64,000 bases of DNA, taken from positions 1 to 64,000 of the forward strand of contig NW_024104894.1 in the NCBI RefSeq assembly GCF_003945595.2, given 5' to 3'. The DNA comes from Pipra filicauda (Eukaryota; Chordata; Aves; Passeriformes; Pipridae). This document shows positions 36,178 through 47,760 of the stretch, one piece after another. Within the stretch, counting starts at the first letter, position 1, and every line of letters starts with the position of its first letter. Under the pieces are notes generated by a model that made no database searches, was not told the origin of the DNA, and saw only the letters and a list, made by a program, of their open reading frames with translations. A program made the translations under genes and the position numbers.

Positions 36178-36625
36178 GCAATGGCTTGACTTGGAGGGGA
36201 CCTTGAGGATCATCTCATTCCACCCCCTGCCATGGGCAGGGACACCTTCCACTAGCCCAGGTTGCTCCAAGCTCTGTCCAATCTGTCCTTGGGCACTTCC
36301 AGAGATGGGGCAGCCACAGCTTCTCGGGGAATTCCATCCCAGTCTCTCCCCACCCTCCCAGGGAAGAATTCCTTCCCAACATCCCATCTAACCCTTCCTC
36401 TGGCAGTTCGAAGCCATTCCCCTTGTCCTGTCCCTCCACCCTTGTAAAACAATCTCTCTCCATCTTTCTTGTTGGCTCCTTTCAGGTACTGGAAGGAATT
36501 AGGTCACCACAAAGCCCCTCTTCTCCAGGCTGGACAATCCCAATTCTCCCAGCCTTTTCTCCCGGCAGAGGTTCCCCAGGCCCTGATCATCCTGGTGCCT
36601 CCTCTGGACTCACTCCAGCAGCTCC
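36178..36625 (-). mobile_element. CR1 LINE 3' part with ORF2 C-terminal remnant
   Basis: It begins directly at the end of the 16-bp array (gcaatggcttgacttggagg) and passes through the standard reverse CR1 blocks to the ggctggacaatcccaattct segment. Confidence 0.92.
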
Positions 36626-37640
36626 ACGACTCAGAAGAGCTGAAAACACCAAGGGTGAACCCTCAAAGTTCAGAGGTGCTGAGCCTTCTGAAAAAACAGG
36701 CAGGGTTTTAAGCCTGTCCTGGGCTTTCTGGAACACCTCAAAGGTCTCAGAAAATGTTCTGCAGAAACTGAATTATTAATACGGGTCTGAAAGGAAGTTT
36801 AAAGTCACTTGTTGCCTCAGCAAAGGATTAAAAAGAGACAGCTCAAATTTGCAGCAGCTGGAAGGGGAGACACAGCTGAGGCAGGGCTGGGCTGGGCTTA
36901 GTGCTTAAATCCTTCACCTGAAACTCATCCCGAGCTCCTGGGTCTGCTTGGGGGTCACCACGTCCTCCTTCACCTCCTCTGGGGGCCTTTGGAGCAGCAA
37001 ATCCCAGCCCTGAACTTCCTCCCACGCACAGCAAAGCACCCAAACCAAGGAACTCTTCAAACCAGCCAAAATAAGAGGTGTTGATGTTGAAAGGAGCCAA
37101 ATTGCCCCTGTTGGGATGCAAATGGATGCTGGTTTATATTTATCCATGCAAATAAGTTTTGAAGCAGTGCTTGAAATCCATTCTGGTCCAGTGGATCAGC
37201 GTGGGGCTCTTTGTGCTCCAGCTCCTCCAGGCTGGAGGTGGGGTTGGCTTTGGAACTCTACAAATGACAATAATGTTTGTTAATAGTGTTTGCAAAGTGT
37301 TCATCCCTCTGCTAATGGGCTTGATGTTATAAACCAAAACCAGGTTTATAAATCAAACAGCTTTCTTAAGGTGTAAGGAGGTATTTAAGTGTGGATTTAG
37401 CTTTTATTTGATGGATGACCTCTCTGAGGTGGTAGAAACATTTTAACATATGTTAATGCACCAGTGAAGAGGGATAAATTGAATAAAATACATGCACTGC
37501 TCTCAAGAAGAGGACACTGCAGGACATAAATACACACCTGGGCACTCACTCCAGGACATTTTGGTTGGTGGCAGTTAATTGATATGTTTTATTCCCATTT
37601 AACCAAGTTTTTGGTGAATGATTCCATCACACTGAAATGG
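36626..37640. other. Unique non-coding sequence
   Basis: No gene or repeat family is recognised; AT-rich from 37260 to 37600. Confidence 0.4.
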
Positions 37641-39055
37641 CTCTGAGTGAGGGCATCTCGTGCAGCCCTGATTTGCTTTAGGGCATTATCAGGTGGGATC
37701 GATGTAGCCTTGTTTTGTTTGTGGGAATTTTCTGGTGGGATTTGTGAGGCCCTGGTTTACTTTTGGGAATTTTCAGGTAGGATTTGTCCAGCCCTGCTTT
37801 ACTCCAGGAAACTTTCAGGTAGGATTTGTGTAGCTCTGATTGTTGGTGGGAATTTTTAGAGAGGATTTTGTGTGGTTCTGTTTTGTTTGTTGAAATTTCC
37901 AGGTAGGGTTTGTTTGGGAATTTTCAAGAAGGATTTGTGCAGCCCTGCTTTACTCCAAGGAATTTTCAAGAAGGATTTGTGCAGCCCTGTTTTACTCCAG
38001 AAAACTTTCAAAAAGGATTTGTGCAGTCCTCTTTTACTCCAGGGAATTTTCAGGTAGGATTTGTGTAGCCTTGATTTGTTGGTGGGAATTTTTAGAGAGG
38101 ATTTTGTGTGGTTCTGTTTTGTTTGGTGAAATTTCCAGGTAGAGTTTATTTGGGAATTTTCAGGTAGGATTTGTCCAGCCCTGCTTTACTCCAGAGAATT
38201 TTCAGGTAGGATTTGTGTAGCCCTGATTTGTTGGTGGGAATTTTTAGGGAGGATTTTGTGTGGTTTTGTTCTGTTTGTTGAAATTTCCAGGTAGAGTTTG
38301 TTTGGGAATTTTCAAGAAGGATTTGTGCAGTCCTGGGATTTGTGCACTCCAGGGAATTTTCAGGTAGGATTTGTGTAGCCTTGATTTGTTGGTGGGAATT
38401 TTTAGAGAGGATTTTGTGTGGTTCTGTTTTGTTTGGTGAAATTTCCAGGTAGAGTTTATTTGGGAATTTTCAGGTAGGATTTGTCCAGCCCTGCTTTACT
38501 CCAGAGAATTTTCAGGTAGGATTTGTGTAGCCCTGATTTGTTGGTGGGAATTTTTAGGGAGGATTTTGTGTGGTTTTGTTCTGTTTGTTGAAATTTCCAG
38601 GTAGAGTTTGTTTGGGAATTTTCAAGAAGGATTTGTGCAGCCCTGTTTTACTCCAAGGAATTTTCAAGAAGGATTTGTGCAGCCCTGTTTTACTCCAGAG
38701 AATTTTCAGTTAGGATTTGTGTAGCCCTGATTTGTTGGTGGGAATTTTTAGAGAGGATTTTTTGTGGTTCTGTTTTGTTTGGTGAAATTTCCAGGTAGGG
38801 TTTGTTTGGGAATTTTCAGGTAGGATTTGTCCAGCCTCTGTTTTACTCCAGAGAATTTTGAGATGGGATTTGTGTGGCCCTGTTTTTACTCCAGGGAATT
38901 TTGAGGTGGGATTTGTGTGGCCCTGTTTTACTGTAGGGAATGTTCATATGAGCTTTGTGTGGTCCTGCTTTGCTCTTGGAAACTTCCAGGTGGGATTTGC
39001 GTGGCCCTGTTTTGCTTGTGGGAATTCCCAGCTGGGATTTGTGTACAACCTTTAG
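37641..39055 (+). repeat. Complex minisatellite with 310-bp higher-order period
   Basis: The base unit is ~42-45 bp: a gggaattttcaggtaggatt core, then tgtgtagccctg and a ttttactccag or ttgttggtg spacer. In the middle, several units combine into a 310-bp block: tttagagaggattttgtgtg starts at 38091 and again at 38401 with nearly identical following sequence. Edge copies (37640-37800 and 38850-39050) are more diverged, as expected for unequal exchange. Frames in the array are by-products. Confidence 0.95.
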
Positions 39056-39368
39056 GCTGCCCTGGGGATGCCAAACCTCCAGAGCACTGGGATTGCTGGG
39101 CACTGCCAAGCTCCTGCTGCATTAACCACGGAGAGAGTGTTCAGTGCCATCCCTGGGCAGCACAGCCAGGAAATGTCCGGGATTTCAGGCAAGGAAAAAG
39201 GACTTTGAAAGCAGCTGTAGCAGGTGAAGCTTCAGGAGGCACCACAGGGAGCCGTCCCTTCCTCATCAGCATCCCTGCCCTCCCCTCAGCCCTGGGATTC
39301 CACCAAAAGGCTGGAATTTGGCCTCTCCAGCACCTCCTGCGATTCTTCCCCTGTACTTGTGATTCTTC
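39056..39368. other. Unique sequence, nothing recognised
   Basis: Short gap between the 310-bp array and the CR1 copy; the 292-codon frame 38917-39795 spans array and CR1 and is not a gene. Confidence 0.5.
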
Positions 39369-39374
39369 CCTTCT

Positions 39375-39925
39375 ACTCAGCGCTGGTGAGGCCACCCCTG
39401 GAGTGCTGTGTCCAGTTCTGGGCCCTCAGCTCAGGAAGGACATGGAGGGGCTGGAGCAGGGCCAGAGAAGGGCAACAAGGCTGGGGAAGGGACTGGAGCA
39501 CAAGTGCTGTGAGGAGAGGCTGAGGGAGCTGGGGGGGCTCAGCCTGGAGAAGAGGAGGCTCAGGGGAGACCTCCTCACTCTCTGCAACTCCCTGACAGGA
39601 GGGGGGAGCCGGGGGGGGTTGGTCTCTTTTCCCAGGCAACCATCAGCAAGACAAGAGGGCTGGGTCTGCAGCTGTGCCAGGGGAGGGTTAGGTTGGAGAT
39701 CAGGAAGAATTTCTTTGCAGAGAGGGTGCTCAGCCATTGGAATGGGCTGCCCAGGGAAGGGGGGGATTCTCCATCCCTGGAGGTTTTTAAGGTGAGACTG
39801 GATGTGGCATCAGTGCCATGGGCTGGGAACCACGGCGGGGTTGGATCAAGGGTTGGACTTGATGATCTGGGAGGTCCCTTCCAACCCAGCTGATTCTGTG
39901 ATTCTGTGATTCTATGATTCCTGAT
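39375..39925 (+). mobile_element. CR1 LINE 3' part, young subfamily, 5'-truncated
   Basis: It starts at the coding segment for [16 protein letters not shown] and continues through the [13 protein letters not shown] and [15 protein letters not shown] segments to ggacttgatgatctgggagg and the octamer tail ttctgtgattctgtgattct. It is nearly identical base by base to 59097-59640. Frameshifts in C- and G-runs break the reading frame. Confidence 0.96.
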
Positions 39926-40482
39926 GGTGTTCCCTGGCACTCCTGGCTTTCCTCTCTTGTCAGCTCTTGTATCCTTCAGCTGAGCAGCTCATCCAGGCAG
40001 GCCCGGGCTGCCTCAGCACGTGTTTGGTGGAGCTCTGCTTGTGCTGTCGGGCTTTGATAAATAATGTAAAGGACAGCTCAGACAGGTCGATAGAGATGTA
40101 GATGAACTAATACAAGGCTGTGCTGCAGCTTCTGCAGGTTCACAGTTAAATTAACTGATGGAGATGATGAAGGGGTGCTTGTTAGAGTGCACAGAGCGTG
40201 GTTGGTGTGAACACCTTGTTAAGGTTTCAGATCTGCCACGCACGTTCCCTCTGTTGTGGCAGCAGCTTAAGAAGTGCAGGGAAAAAAAAAATACATATAT
40301 ATCTAAAATATATCTGAATTTACAATGAGATGTGCTGTGCACCAGCTTATTTGGGGGAGGAAAGCTGAGGGAGGGCTGAGAGCAAAAGAAAAACCTCTCA
40401 CTGGCTCCCTGTCCAGAGGACCTTGGCACTGGTTGTATTTTGGAAGGTTTGAGGGTGAGATTTCACCCCAGCAGGAATGTTG
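39926..40482. other. Unique sequence
   Basis: A short atacatatatatct stretch lies near 40292-40315. No gene is recognised. Confidence 0.4.
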
Positions 40483-40606
40483 TCATGGAATCATTAAGGT
40501 TGGAAATGACCTCCAAGATCAACAAGTTCAACCTTCAGCCCAGTGCCATAAACCAGATGAGGAAGTGCCACATCTGGTTGGTTTGAACCCTTCAGGGATG
40601 GGGACT
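40483..40606 (-). mobile_element. CR1 3' end fragment (diverged)
   Basis: Reverse-oriented: catggaatcattaaggttgg, aaatgacctccaagatcaac, aagttcaaccttcagcccag. Confidence 0.85.
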
Positions 40607-40608
40607 TA

Positions 40609-40706
40609 GGGAATCCCAGAAGGGTTTGGGTTGGAAGGTACCTTAAGAATCACCCGGTTCCAACCCTGGCCATGGGCAGGGACACCCTCCACTAGCCCAG
40701 GTTCAT
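40609..40706 (-). mobile_element. CR1 3' end fragment
   Basis: Another reverse-oriented end of a different subfamily (gtttgggttggaaggtacct, ccatgggcagggacaccctc) in tandem with the previous one. Confidence 0.88.
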
Positions 40707-42738
40707 GTAAATGCTGTGATTTTATGTTCTATGTTGCTTCTGCTCCTCTTTTACAGCCGGAGTTGATTTGGGGCAGTGGATGCTGGGCAGGAACAGGCCC
40801 AAGGGGGGTGTGAGGGGGTGTCTGTTTAAATGCAAAGTTGTATTTTCAGGAGCTGTTTCACTGGCCAGGTGATGCCTTGTTGTATGGTACAATCCCCTCC
40901 TCCCTGGACTGTGTGGGGTGGAGAGGCAGGAGGCACCTGTGAGCCGTGTTCTTACGGAAACTTCAGCTTCTCCTCACCTTTTTCATTCCAGACACTGAGT
41001 CCACCAAGTTCTAAGTGCTTTTCCCTCTGAGTTCTGCCTCTCCAGCCCTCCCTGCCTCAGTTTCCTGAATTAAATCCCTGTGGGAAGTCCCCCTTGGAAA
41101 GCACCAGAAGCTTTTTACCTCCTGTTTGCATTAACAGCACAAGGAATTTTGGGGTGTTTTCAGCACTGGTCTCACTCAAAATGTGCAGAAAACCCTTTAA
41201 GAAACGATGTTTGGCAGCACCAGTGGGTGGGGATTGTCCACAAATTCAAATATTTTAAATTTTGATAGAAGGAACCCCTTGTTGAGGGGCTCCCAAGTCT
41301 CCTGGGAGCAGTTTGGGGGAGTTTTGGGGTCTCAGGGACTCCCAGAAGAGCTCGAGGCCCCTCTCCCTGGTCTCTGATCTGCATCTGTCCTCCCTCTCAT
41401 AAATCCCTGCTGGAGTTTGGCAGGGAGGGGAGGGAAAGCTGGAACCCTGGCTATGAATATTTATCTTGGAATTGAATATTTATAGTGGAATATTAGTGGT
41501 TGTTTTAGTGTAAATAACAGCCCAGTTGAATTCTTCCCCACAAAAACATCTCTACTCCTGTGAAAATATGTAAATACTATAAAAGCCTTTTTAGCTGCAC
41601 AATGTAAACTGACAACTTCTGGGTGAGGATTGTTGGATCCTTGTTTATACCAAATTTTCTTGGTGCATTCTCTGAAATAATTGAGTTTTGGCCACGGCAG
41701 GGGGGTGATGTTGCCAAATTCAAAAGGCCTAAAGTGAAAATTTTGGAAGTGGCAAGAAAGAAAGTTTTGGGAAAGACAACAAGTCCTTTTTAAACAAGGA
41801 AATTATGGGGTTTTAGGGGGAAGTGATGCTCGGTGAACATCAGCTTTTAAACCCATAAAGAGCGCAAATTAAGAAAAATATTTGCTTTTTTTGGCTTTTG
41901 TGGGGATGAAGCTGCAGCTTTTCAGGCTTCCTATACAGAATTGAGGTTTTCAGGGGCGTTTTCAGCCTCCTGAAAGTCATCAATATTTCAGAGGCACAAG
42001 AAAGTTGGTTTATGAACTGTTGGCTTGCATTAAATAATGTATACATAGTTGTGAAGGGAACAAAAAATCGATGGCTACGGCGAGTTTAGCTCTGAAAGAA
42101 TCGTAAAGAAATGTCAACAGCTCTTTTCTGCCCCGGTTTTATTGTGCCCATCAAATGTCTGGGGCTCTCTTTGAGACTATTTTCATTATTGGCTTTTACT
42201 TTGTGGCAAGTTTTGAGCTGAACATCCTCGGGGGAGCCTAAATTCGTGGGGTTTATCCTCAGGAATGAGTTTACAGAGACCTTTAAATGTTCCTGAGAGA
42301 AGAAATGATGGGTAGTGCCATGTCCTGCCCTCTCCACGCAGAAATCCCAACTCTTCCCTTGTGTTTTCCCTGTTTCCTTCCAGGACAGTTCCACGGGGTC
42401 CTGTGGGTGGGTTGTGGTGCTTTAATTTCGTGCCAGACTATCCAGAGGGGGTCAAAAGGTTAAGAAATAGGTGCCAAGAGGTTTCAAACTCCCCTTTGTG
42501 GGAACCAACAGCAGTTTGATGAGACAGGGGGGCAGATTTCAGGCTGCGGGGGGGGTCATGTGGGGTGTTGTCACTATTCCCTTTCCTGAGACCAGATTTC
42601 AACGTTTAGAGGTGCTTTTACATCTAAAAAATAGAGATTATATCTCAAGTGAGTCTATTGTTCAATAACCTATTCATTTTAATGTTATTAAAGATCCTCT
42701 GACTTTTGGGGTTTTAAGGTCACCTGTAACGTTTCCCA
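40707..42738. other. Unique non-coding sequence
   Basis: No gene is recognised. 42050-42240 is repeat-free with retained CpGs (atcgatggctacggcgag) and may be conserved non-coding DNA. Confidence 0.4.
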
Positions 42739-42793
42739 CTGATGAGCCTTGTGGGTACCTTCCAACTCAGGATATTCTATGATTTCATGATAG
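42739..42793 (+). mobile_element. Short CR1 3' terminus
   Basis: The words taccttccaactcaggatat and tctatgatttcatgat look like a CR1 end with octamer tail; body is missing. Confidence 0.6.
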
Positions 42794-43164
42794 TAGATGC
42801 CCTTTTTTAAAACCAAATCACTTTATAAATGAGCCAGGGCTACCCCCTGGGGCTATCTATAATCTACATTAAAGTACATCCATGAGCTTAGAGGTTTTAC
42901 GTGGAATTTTATGCAGGATCAAATTCCAGAGTGCAGATGCTGCTGCTGGGTGGGGTGAGAGCTCTTGGTGAAGTGTGAGTCTGTAAAAAGTCAAGCACTG
43001 CTTGTGGTGAGCAGGGACATCCTGAGCTCACTCCAGGAGGGAATAAATAGGGTGGAATCCCTAAAATAACACCTTCCAGGACACTGTTGGTACTTTAAAT
43101 TGTGCCCGTCTGCCTTCAGGAGGATTCATGCAGACCCACAGGTTCTAAAACTGTCCAGCCCTGG

Positions 43165-43317
43165 CACAGTGGGGGAGTCCCCAGCCCTGGAAGTGTCCAA
43201 AATCCTGTGGAAGTGGCACTTGAGGACTTGGCTTAGTGGTGCCCACGGGGGTGGTGCTGGATGATGGTTGGCACTTGATGATCTTGGAGGCCTTTTCCCA
43301 CTTTAATGATTCTGTTC
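43165..43317 (+). mobile_element. CR1 LINE 3' fragment
   Basis: Same subfamily as 5705-5855: gggggagtccccagccctgg, gtggaagtggcacttgagga, cacttgatgatcttggaggc, taatgattctgtt. Confidence 0.9.
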
Positions 43318-45120
43318 CCTTTGCTTTCTTGCCTCAAGGTACCTGTTTGTGTGGCCAAATCCAGGGACAAACAGGTTGGGCAAAGGTCAGGAATGGGAAG
43401 GAGCAGCTGCTTTGGAAGGAAGGTGGAAAAGAGCAGCAGCAAACCCTGCCCTGAGCAGGTCAATGTTCAGCTCCAACACCAATAACCTTGGGAATTTGGC
43501 CAAGGAATGCTGTGTTCCAGCTGCCTTGCTGCTCCTTAGTGCCTGATATCCCTGGGAAAAATGGAGCTGCCATAAACTGCTGGGATCCAAATGATTGGTA
43601 AGTACCCAGGCTAATGGATGAGTTAGAGCTCTGTAAATATTTGCAGGGAAATGTGGAATTAGGGGGGGATGCAGCGAGCGAGGTAATTTTCAATTTACTC
43701 CTCAGTGTAAACATTCATTTAAACCTGATGCTAGGGCTGGTTTACTGAACTTCACTGACTGGGGAAACAGGATTTATCATTTCCATCTTCCAAGGGAGGA
43801 CTGGGAAAACAAGGAGATTTACAGTTTCCATCTTCCAAGGCAGGGCTGATCACGGGGACCCAAACCAGGGGATTATCTTATTGTTGTTTCCTAAGTAAAA
43901 CTCCTCGTTTCTCAGGAATATCAAATCAGGTTCTTGCATCCCAGTGGAAGGTGACTTCACATTTTATTCCAAATATTTTTTTGTGTCTTTCCTCTGAGAA
44001 CACAAGGAAATCTTTCCCAAAGCAAATCTCGTGTCGCCCCCTGTTTTTCCCTTGTTATTGTTTAGCAAATCATCATCTCATCCATAATGGATGTGGGACT
44101 GAAATATTCCAGGTATTTAACATTTTCCAGTGTTGCCCAGGGAAGGAATTCTCTTCCAGAGATACAGCTTTAATATAAAAGAGGAATAGCTGATATTACC
44201 ATGTTCACATTCAAGAACTGATAATGGAGCCCTGCTGATATTTAATATCAGCTGGATTTGGTGGGGTTTGTGTTATGATACTTTTTTGGAGGTTGGATCT
44301 GTGGTTCTGTGATGAATAGCTGGAATAATTACACCCCTATAAAATATGCTGCCCAGGAACTCTGTGTCAGGAAAATACACCTCTGACAGACTGCTTTCAA
44401 TTTTAATCAAATTGAAGAAATCTTGTCTTTCTGGAATATGACTAAAATTTAACTTAACCTGGCAGAGCAGCTCAGTTGATCCTGAAATTATTGATGCAGA
44501 GGAATAGAAGGGGGTTTGTGCTGCTTAAATCAACTTTTTTTTTTTCCTTACACCTCACTTAACACTCTCCCAGGGCAGAGAAACAATTGATCTCATCAAA
44601 ATTTATCGGTGTGATGCCACATTTTGAAGCCTTTCTGGTGAGTTCTCTCCTGTCTGTGCAGCACAGACACCACCCACCATCCCTCCTACTTTCTTGCTGA
44701 GTTCCCCCAGTTTTTGTTTGATGGGAGGAACTGGAATGCTGGTGTTGTGGGGATAGAATTCTCCTCGAGCATCCAAATCCTCTGGAAGCTTCTCCCCAGG
44801 CACCTCCACGTGGGTGGAATGGGTGGTGTTGGTGCAGCAGCAGGGATGGGATGAAGGATTCGGCAAAAACGGGGGCAAGGAGAGACAGAGAGGCAGAGCA
44901 GGAAGGAAAATAACCTGATTTTTGAGAGTGTTGCACTGAGAGGTGAAGGGCTGAGTGAGGAGCAGGAGGGACAGATGGAGAGCTGGGGGACAAAGCCCGG
45001 CCGGGGGAGCAGCTGCACTGAGGCACTTGAGGAGGCAAAGAGGCAGCACTTGAACATCTGTGCAGAGCATCAACCAAGGGGGGAAGGAGCTGCCAGGGAG
45101 TCCAGGCTGAGGCAGCACTC
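43318..45120. other. Unique non-coding sequence
   Basis: Contains a short duplication of cagtttccatcttccaagg-type sequence near 43780-43840. A long minus frame from the neighbouring 20-bp array extends into 44603-45120 (see findings). Confidence 0.4.
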
Positions 45121-46045
45121 TGGGAGGAATAAGTGTGCTCTGGGAGGAACAAGTGTGCTTTGGGAGGAACAACTGTGGTCTGGGAGGAACAACTGTGGTC
45201 TGGGAGGAACAACTGTGGTCTGGGAGGAACAACTGTGGTCTGGGAGGAACAACTGTGGTCTGGGAGGAACAACTGTGGTCTGGGAGGAACAACTGTGGTC
45301 TGGGAGGAACAACTGTGGTCTGGGAGGAACAACTGTGGTCTGGGAGGAACAACTGTGGTCTGGGAGGAACAACTGTGGTCTGGGAGGAATAACTGTGGTC
45401 TGGGAGGAATAACCGTGTTCTGGGAGGCACAAGTGTGCTCTGGGAGGAATAACCGTGTTCTGGGAGGAACAACCATGCTCTGGGAGGCACAAGTGTGCTC
45501 TGGGAGGAACAACTGTGCTCTCTGAGCCCCTTTGGGCAGCTGTTGGTCCCAGTGAGTGCAGCAGCAGGGCGGGGGTGAGGGGATGTGGGTGAGCTGAGCC
45601 CCAGCTGGGGGGACCTGCCGGCACAAGAAGTGTTGGGGACAGCGACGGGGCAGCAGCAGGAGGGACCTGCAGGCTCCCAGCTGGCACTCAGAGGGCTCAG
45701 GTTCTTGCCACAGGCTTTGCAGCAGGTTTGGAAAACGTCCTGGAAATGTGCTCTGCAATGTGCCTCCTGCCTGTCCAACCCAAGAACGGGACTGCTTTTC
45801 ACAGCCCCTTCCCAGCAGCCAGGGATGCTCCTCTTTGCTCTGCCATCACAGCTGGAAGGGTCACTGGGCCTCGTCTTCAGATGTGAGACCGTTCCTTGAT
45901 CTTCACATCCTTTCCCAGGAGTTGATTCCTGTGAGGGTGGCTGGGAGGTGCTCAGCTGGATTTTGGGAGCAGAGCACTGGATTGCTTCCTGGAGCTGTTT
46001 GATCAGCAAGTCTCCATCTGTTTTCCTAAAGTATTGGGGCAACAA
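44603..46045 (-). other. Long minus-strand open frame spanning the 20-bp array (doubtful)
   Basis: 480 codons. The N-terminal ~170 and C-terminal ~175 residues are non-repetitive; the middle is a PPRPQLFLPDHSCSSQTTVV-type repeat made by the array. No signal peptide, domain or splice structure is recognised. The residues resemble random translation of moderately GC-rich DNA (rich in S, P, Q, L). Most likely the stop-free array joins two chance frames. Confidence 0.12.
45121..45520 (+). repeat. 20-bp minisatellite, 20 copies in perfect register
   Basis: The unit tgggaggaacaactgtggtc recurs every 20 bases without any indel across 400 bases. Eleven consecutive copies (45161-45380) are identical; edge copies vary (aagtgtgctc, aaccgtgttc). 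Every frame is open on both strands, giving 20-residue peptide repeats and the 480-codon minus frame 44603-46045. Confidence 0.98.
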
Positions 46046-47559
46046 GTGGTTGAGTCTTTGTAGTTTGAACAGCCCCTTTTGTGCAGGGACACTGATTTCC
46101 CAGGGCTTTGAAGTCCCTCTGCACAGAACCCCAGGCCAGCTCTGTATTTAAGCCCTGAGAGGGAACCAAGGCGAGCCCAACACCCTCCAAACGTGCCCCT
46201 GTGAGACCTCCAGGAGTGACTCATCCAAGGGCTCAGCTCTCTGTGCACACTGGGAGTCTCAGCTGCTGAGGTTGTTTCCATCCAGGAGATTCAAATCCCC
46301 CCCATTTGTTTGGAGCAGAGCTGCCTGTGTTGGTTGCTCAGGTCACTGCCTGGAGGGTAGGTCTGCTTGGAAGGCTGCACGTGCCTGTCCCACTTCCAAT
46401 TCCTCCTTTGCTTCCTGCTGGCACCCAGTGATCCTGTCACAAGGCCATTAACACGTCCAAGTGCTGATTTCTTCTGGCATTTTGTTCACCAGGCCCTTGC
46501 AGAACCAGCATGGGGTGGCCAGGCAGGGGGTTTTGTGTTCTTTCCCAGTCAGGTTTGGATTTTTGGAGGGGCTGCTTTTATCCTTTAATTTTGTTCCCTG
46601 TATTTGACAGAGAGGCAGGAGGGAAAAGCCTTTCTGTCCCTGTCCTGTTCCATCTCTCAGGTGACACATTTACTGGGCACTGTGCTGCTGTTGGAGCCTC
46701 CCTGGAAAAGATGCTGTGGAAAACATTGTGGAGTGGAGCTGGGGCTCTTTCTGCTCCTCACACATCCCTGGGATGGCATTTGATCCCTCCTGGGTTTTTG
46801 CAGTGATTTCCTGCATTTGCTCTTGCTGGGTGAGTCAAACAGAAGTGGAAGGACCTGAGCTGTTGCAGAGCATCCAGAGTCTGTCCTGCTCTCCATGTTT
46901 TGCTGGTCCCTTCCCTTCCTGGGAATTTTGAATTCACGTTCCATATATTCATGGGCTGAGAGGCAGGGCACAGGACTCTCCCAGAAAAATCAGCTGTCAT
47001 TCTTGGGATGTTATCCCAACAAAACAACCCAAACCCTGTGTCAGAAATCCTTGCAGCACTGGGGAGCTTTACCTGGGAGCTCCAAACCCCCAAACTCCGG
47101 CTCTATCCCACAAATTGGCTTCTCAGCCACGCAGGGGGGCTTGGAAAGGGTTGTTCTTTGTCCCTCTCTGTTTGGTTTGGATCCATGGCCGTGTCTGCAG
47201 GTGCAGATGGTGCTTTTCCAGGAGGCCAAGGCTCCTGCTGGTCCTCACTGTGGGGCGGGCACCGGAGTTCTGGGATGTGGATCAGGTACAAAACCATGTG
47301 CCCTTCCCAGGCAGGAGGAATTTGTGGATTGTCCACCTGGGATAAGAGCTGAGGACGAGCCTATTCCTCACTATAACATCCATCTTCCACCTGGGAAAAG
47401 CAGCCCCTGTTTCTGGGTTTACTTTGCCCACAGGTGGGTCAGGCCCTTTCCCTGGGGAGGGGATTCTGCTCCTTTCTGGCTCCTGGAGAAGTTTTGAAGA
47501 TTCTTCAGCACTTCAGAGAGAAAACCTGGATGTTTCCTCCCATTGCTAATTGGATGGGC

Positions 47560-47760
47560 AGGAGGGGAATCCGAAATGAGCCCTTTCAGATTTGTCAATT
47601 TTGCAGTGCTGTTAAGCCATTCCAGTTTAATTTTGGTTAAGAGCCGTTTCATTATTAATGCAGGGAGGAAGCCATCTCTAATGACCCTCGGGACATGCCA
47701 AAGTGCTTTAAGATCAGTTTGGGTAGTCAGAGACGTGTGAGTAATAAAATCTGCTCCGTG
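47560..47760. promoter_or_regulatory. Candidate conserved non-coding element
   Basis: Repeat-free, high-complexity, AT-leaning sequence with TAAT/ATTA words (cattattaatgcaggg) and retained CpGs (gagccgtttc, accctcgggac). No coding frame is convincing. A second similar block lies at 47930-48100. Confidence 0.33.

Noticed and set aside
35586..36391. 206- and 266-codon plus frames with SPGVTQSWGHSVLG repeats
   Set aside because: Produced by the 16-bp minisatellite, and they continue into a reverse CR1.
38917..39795. 292-codon plus frame
   Set aside because: Joins the edge of the 310-bp array with the ORF2 end of a CR1 copy in shifted frames.
46895..47497. 200-codon plus frame
   Set aside because: Overlaps other open frames on both strands in moderately GC-rich DNA; no family resemblance.
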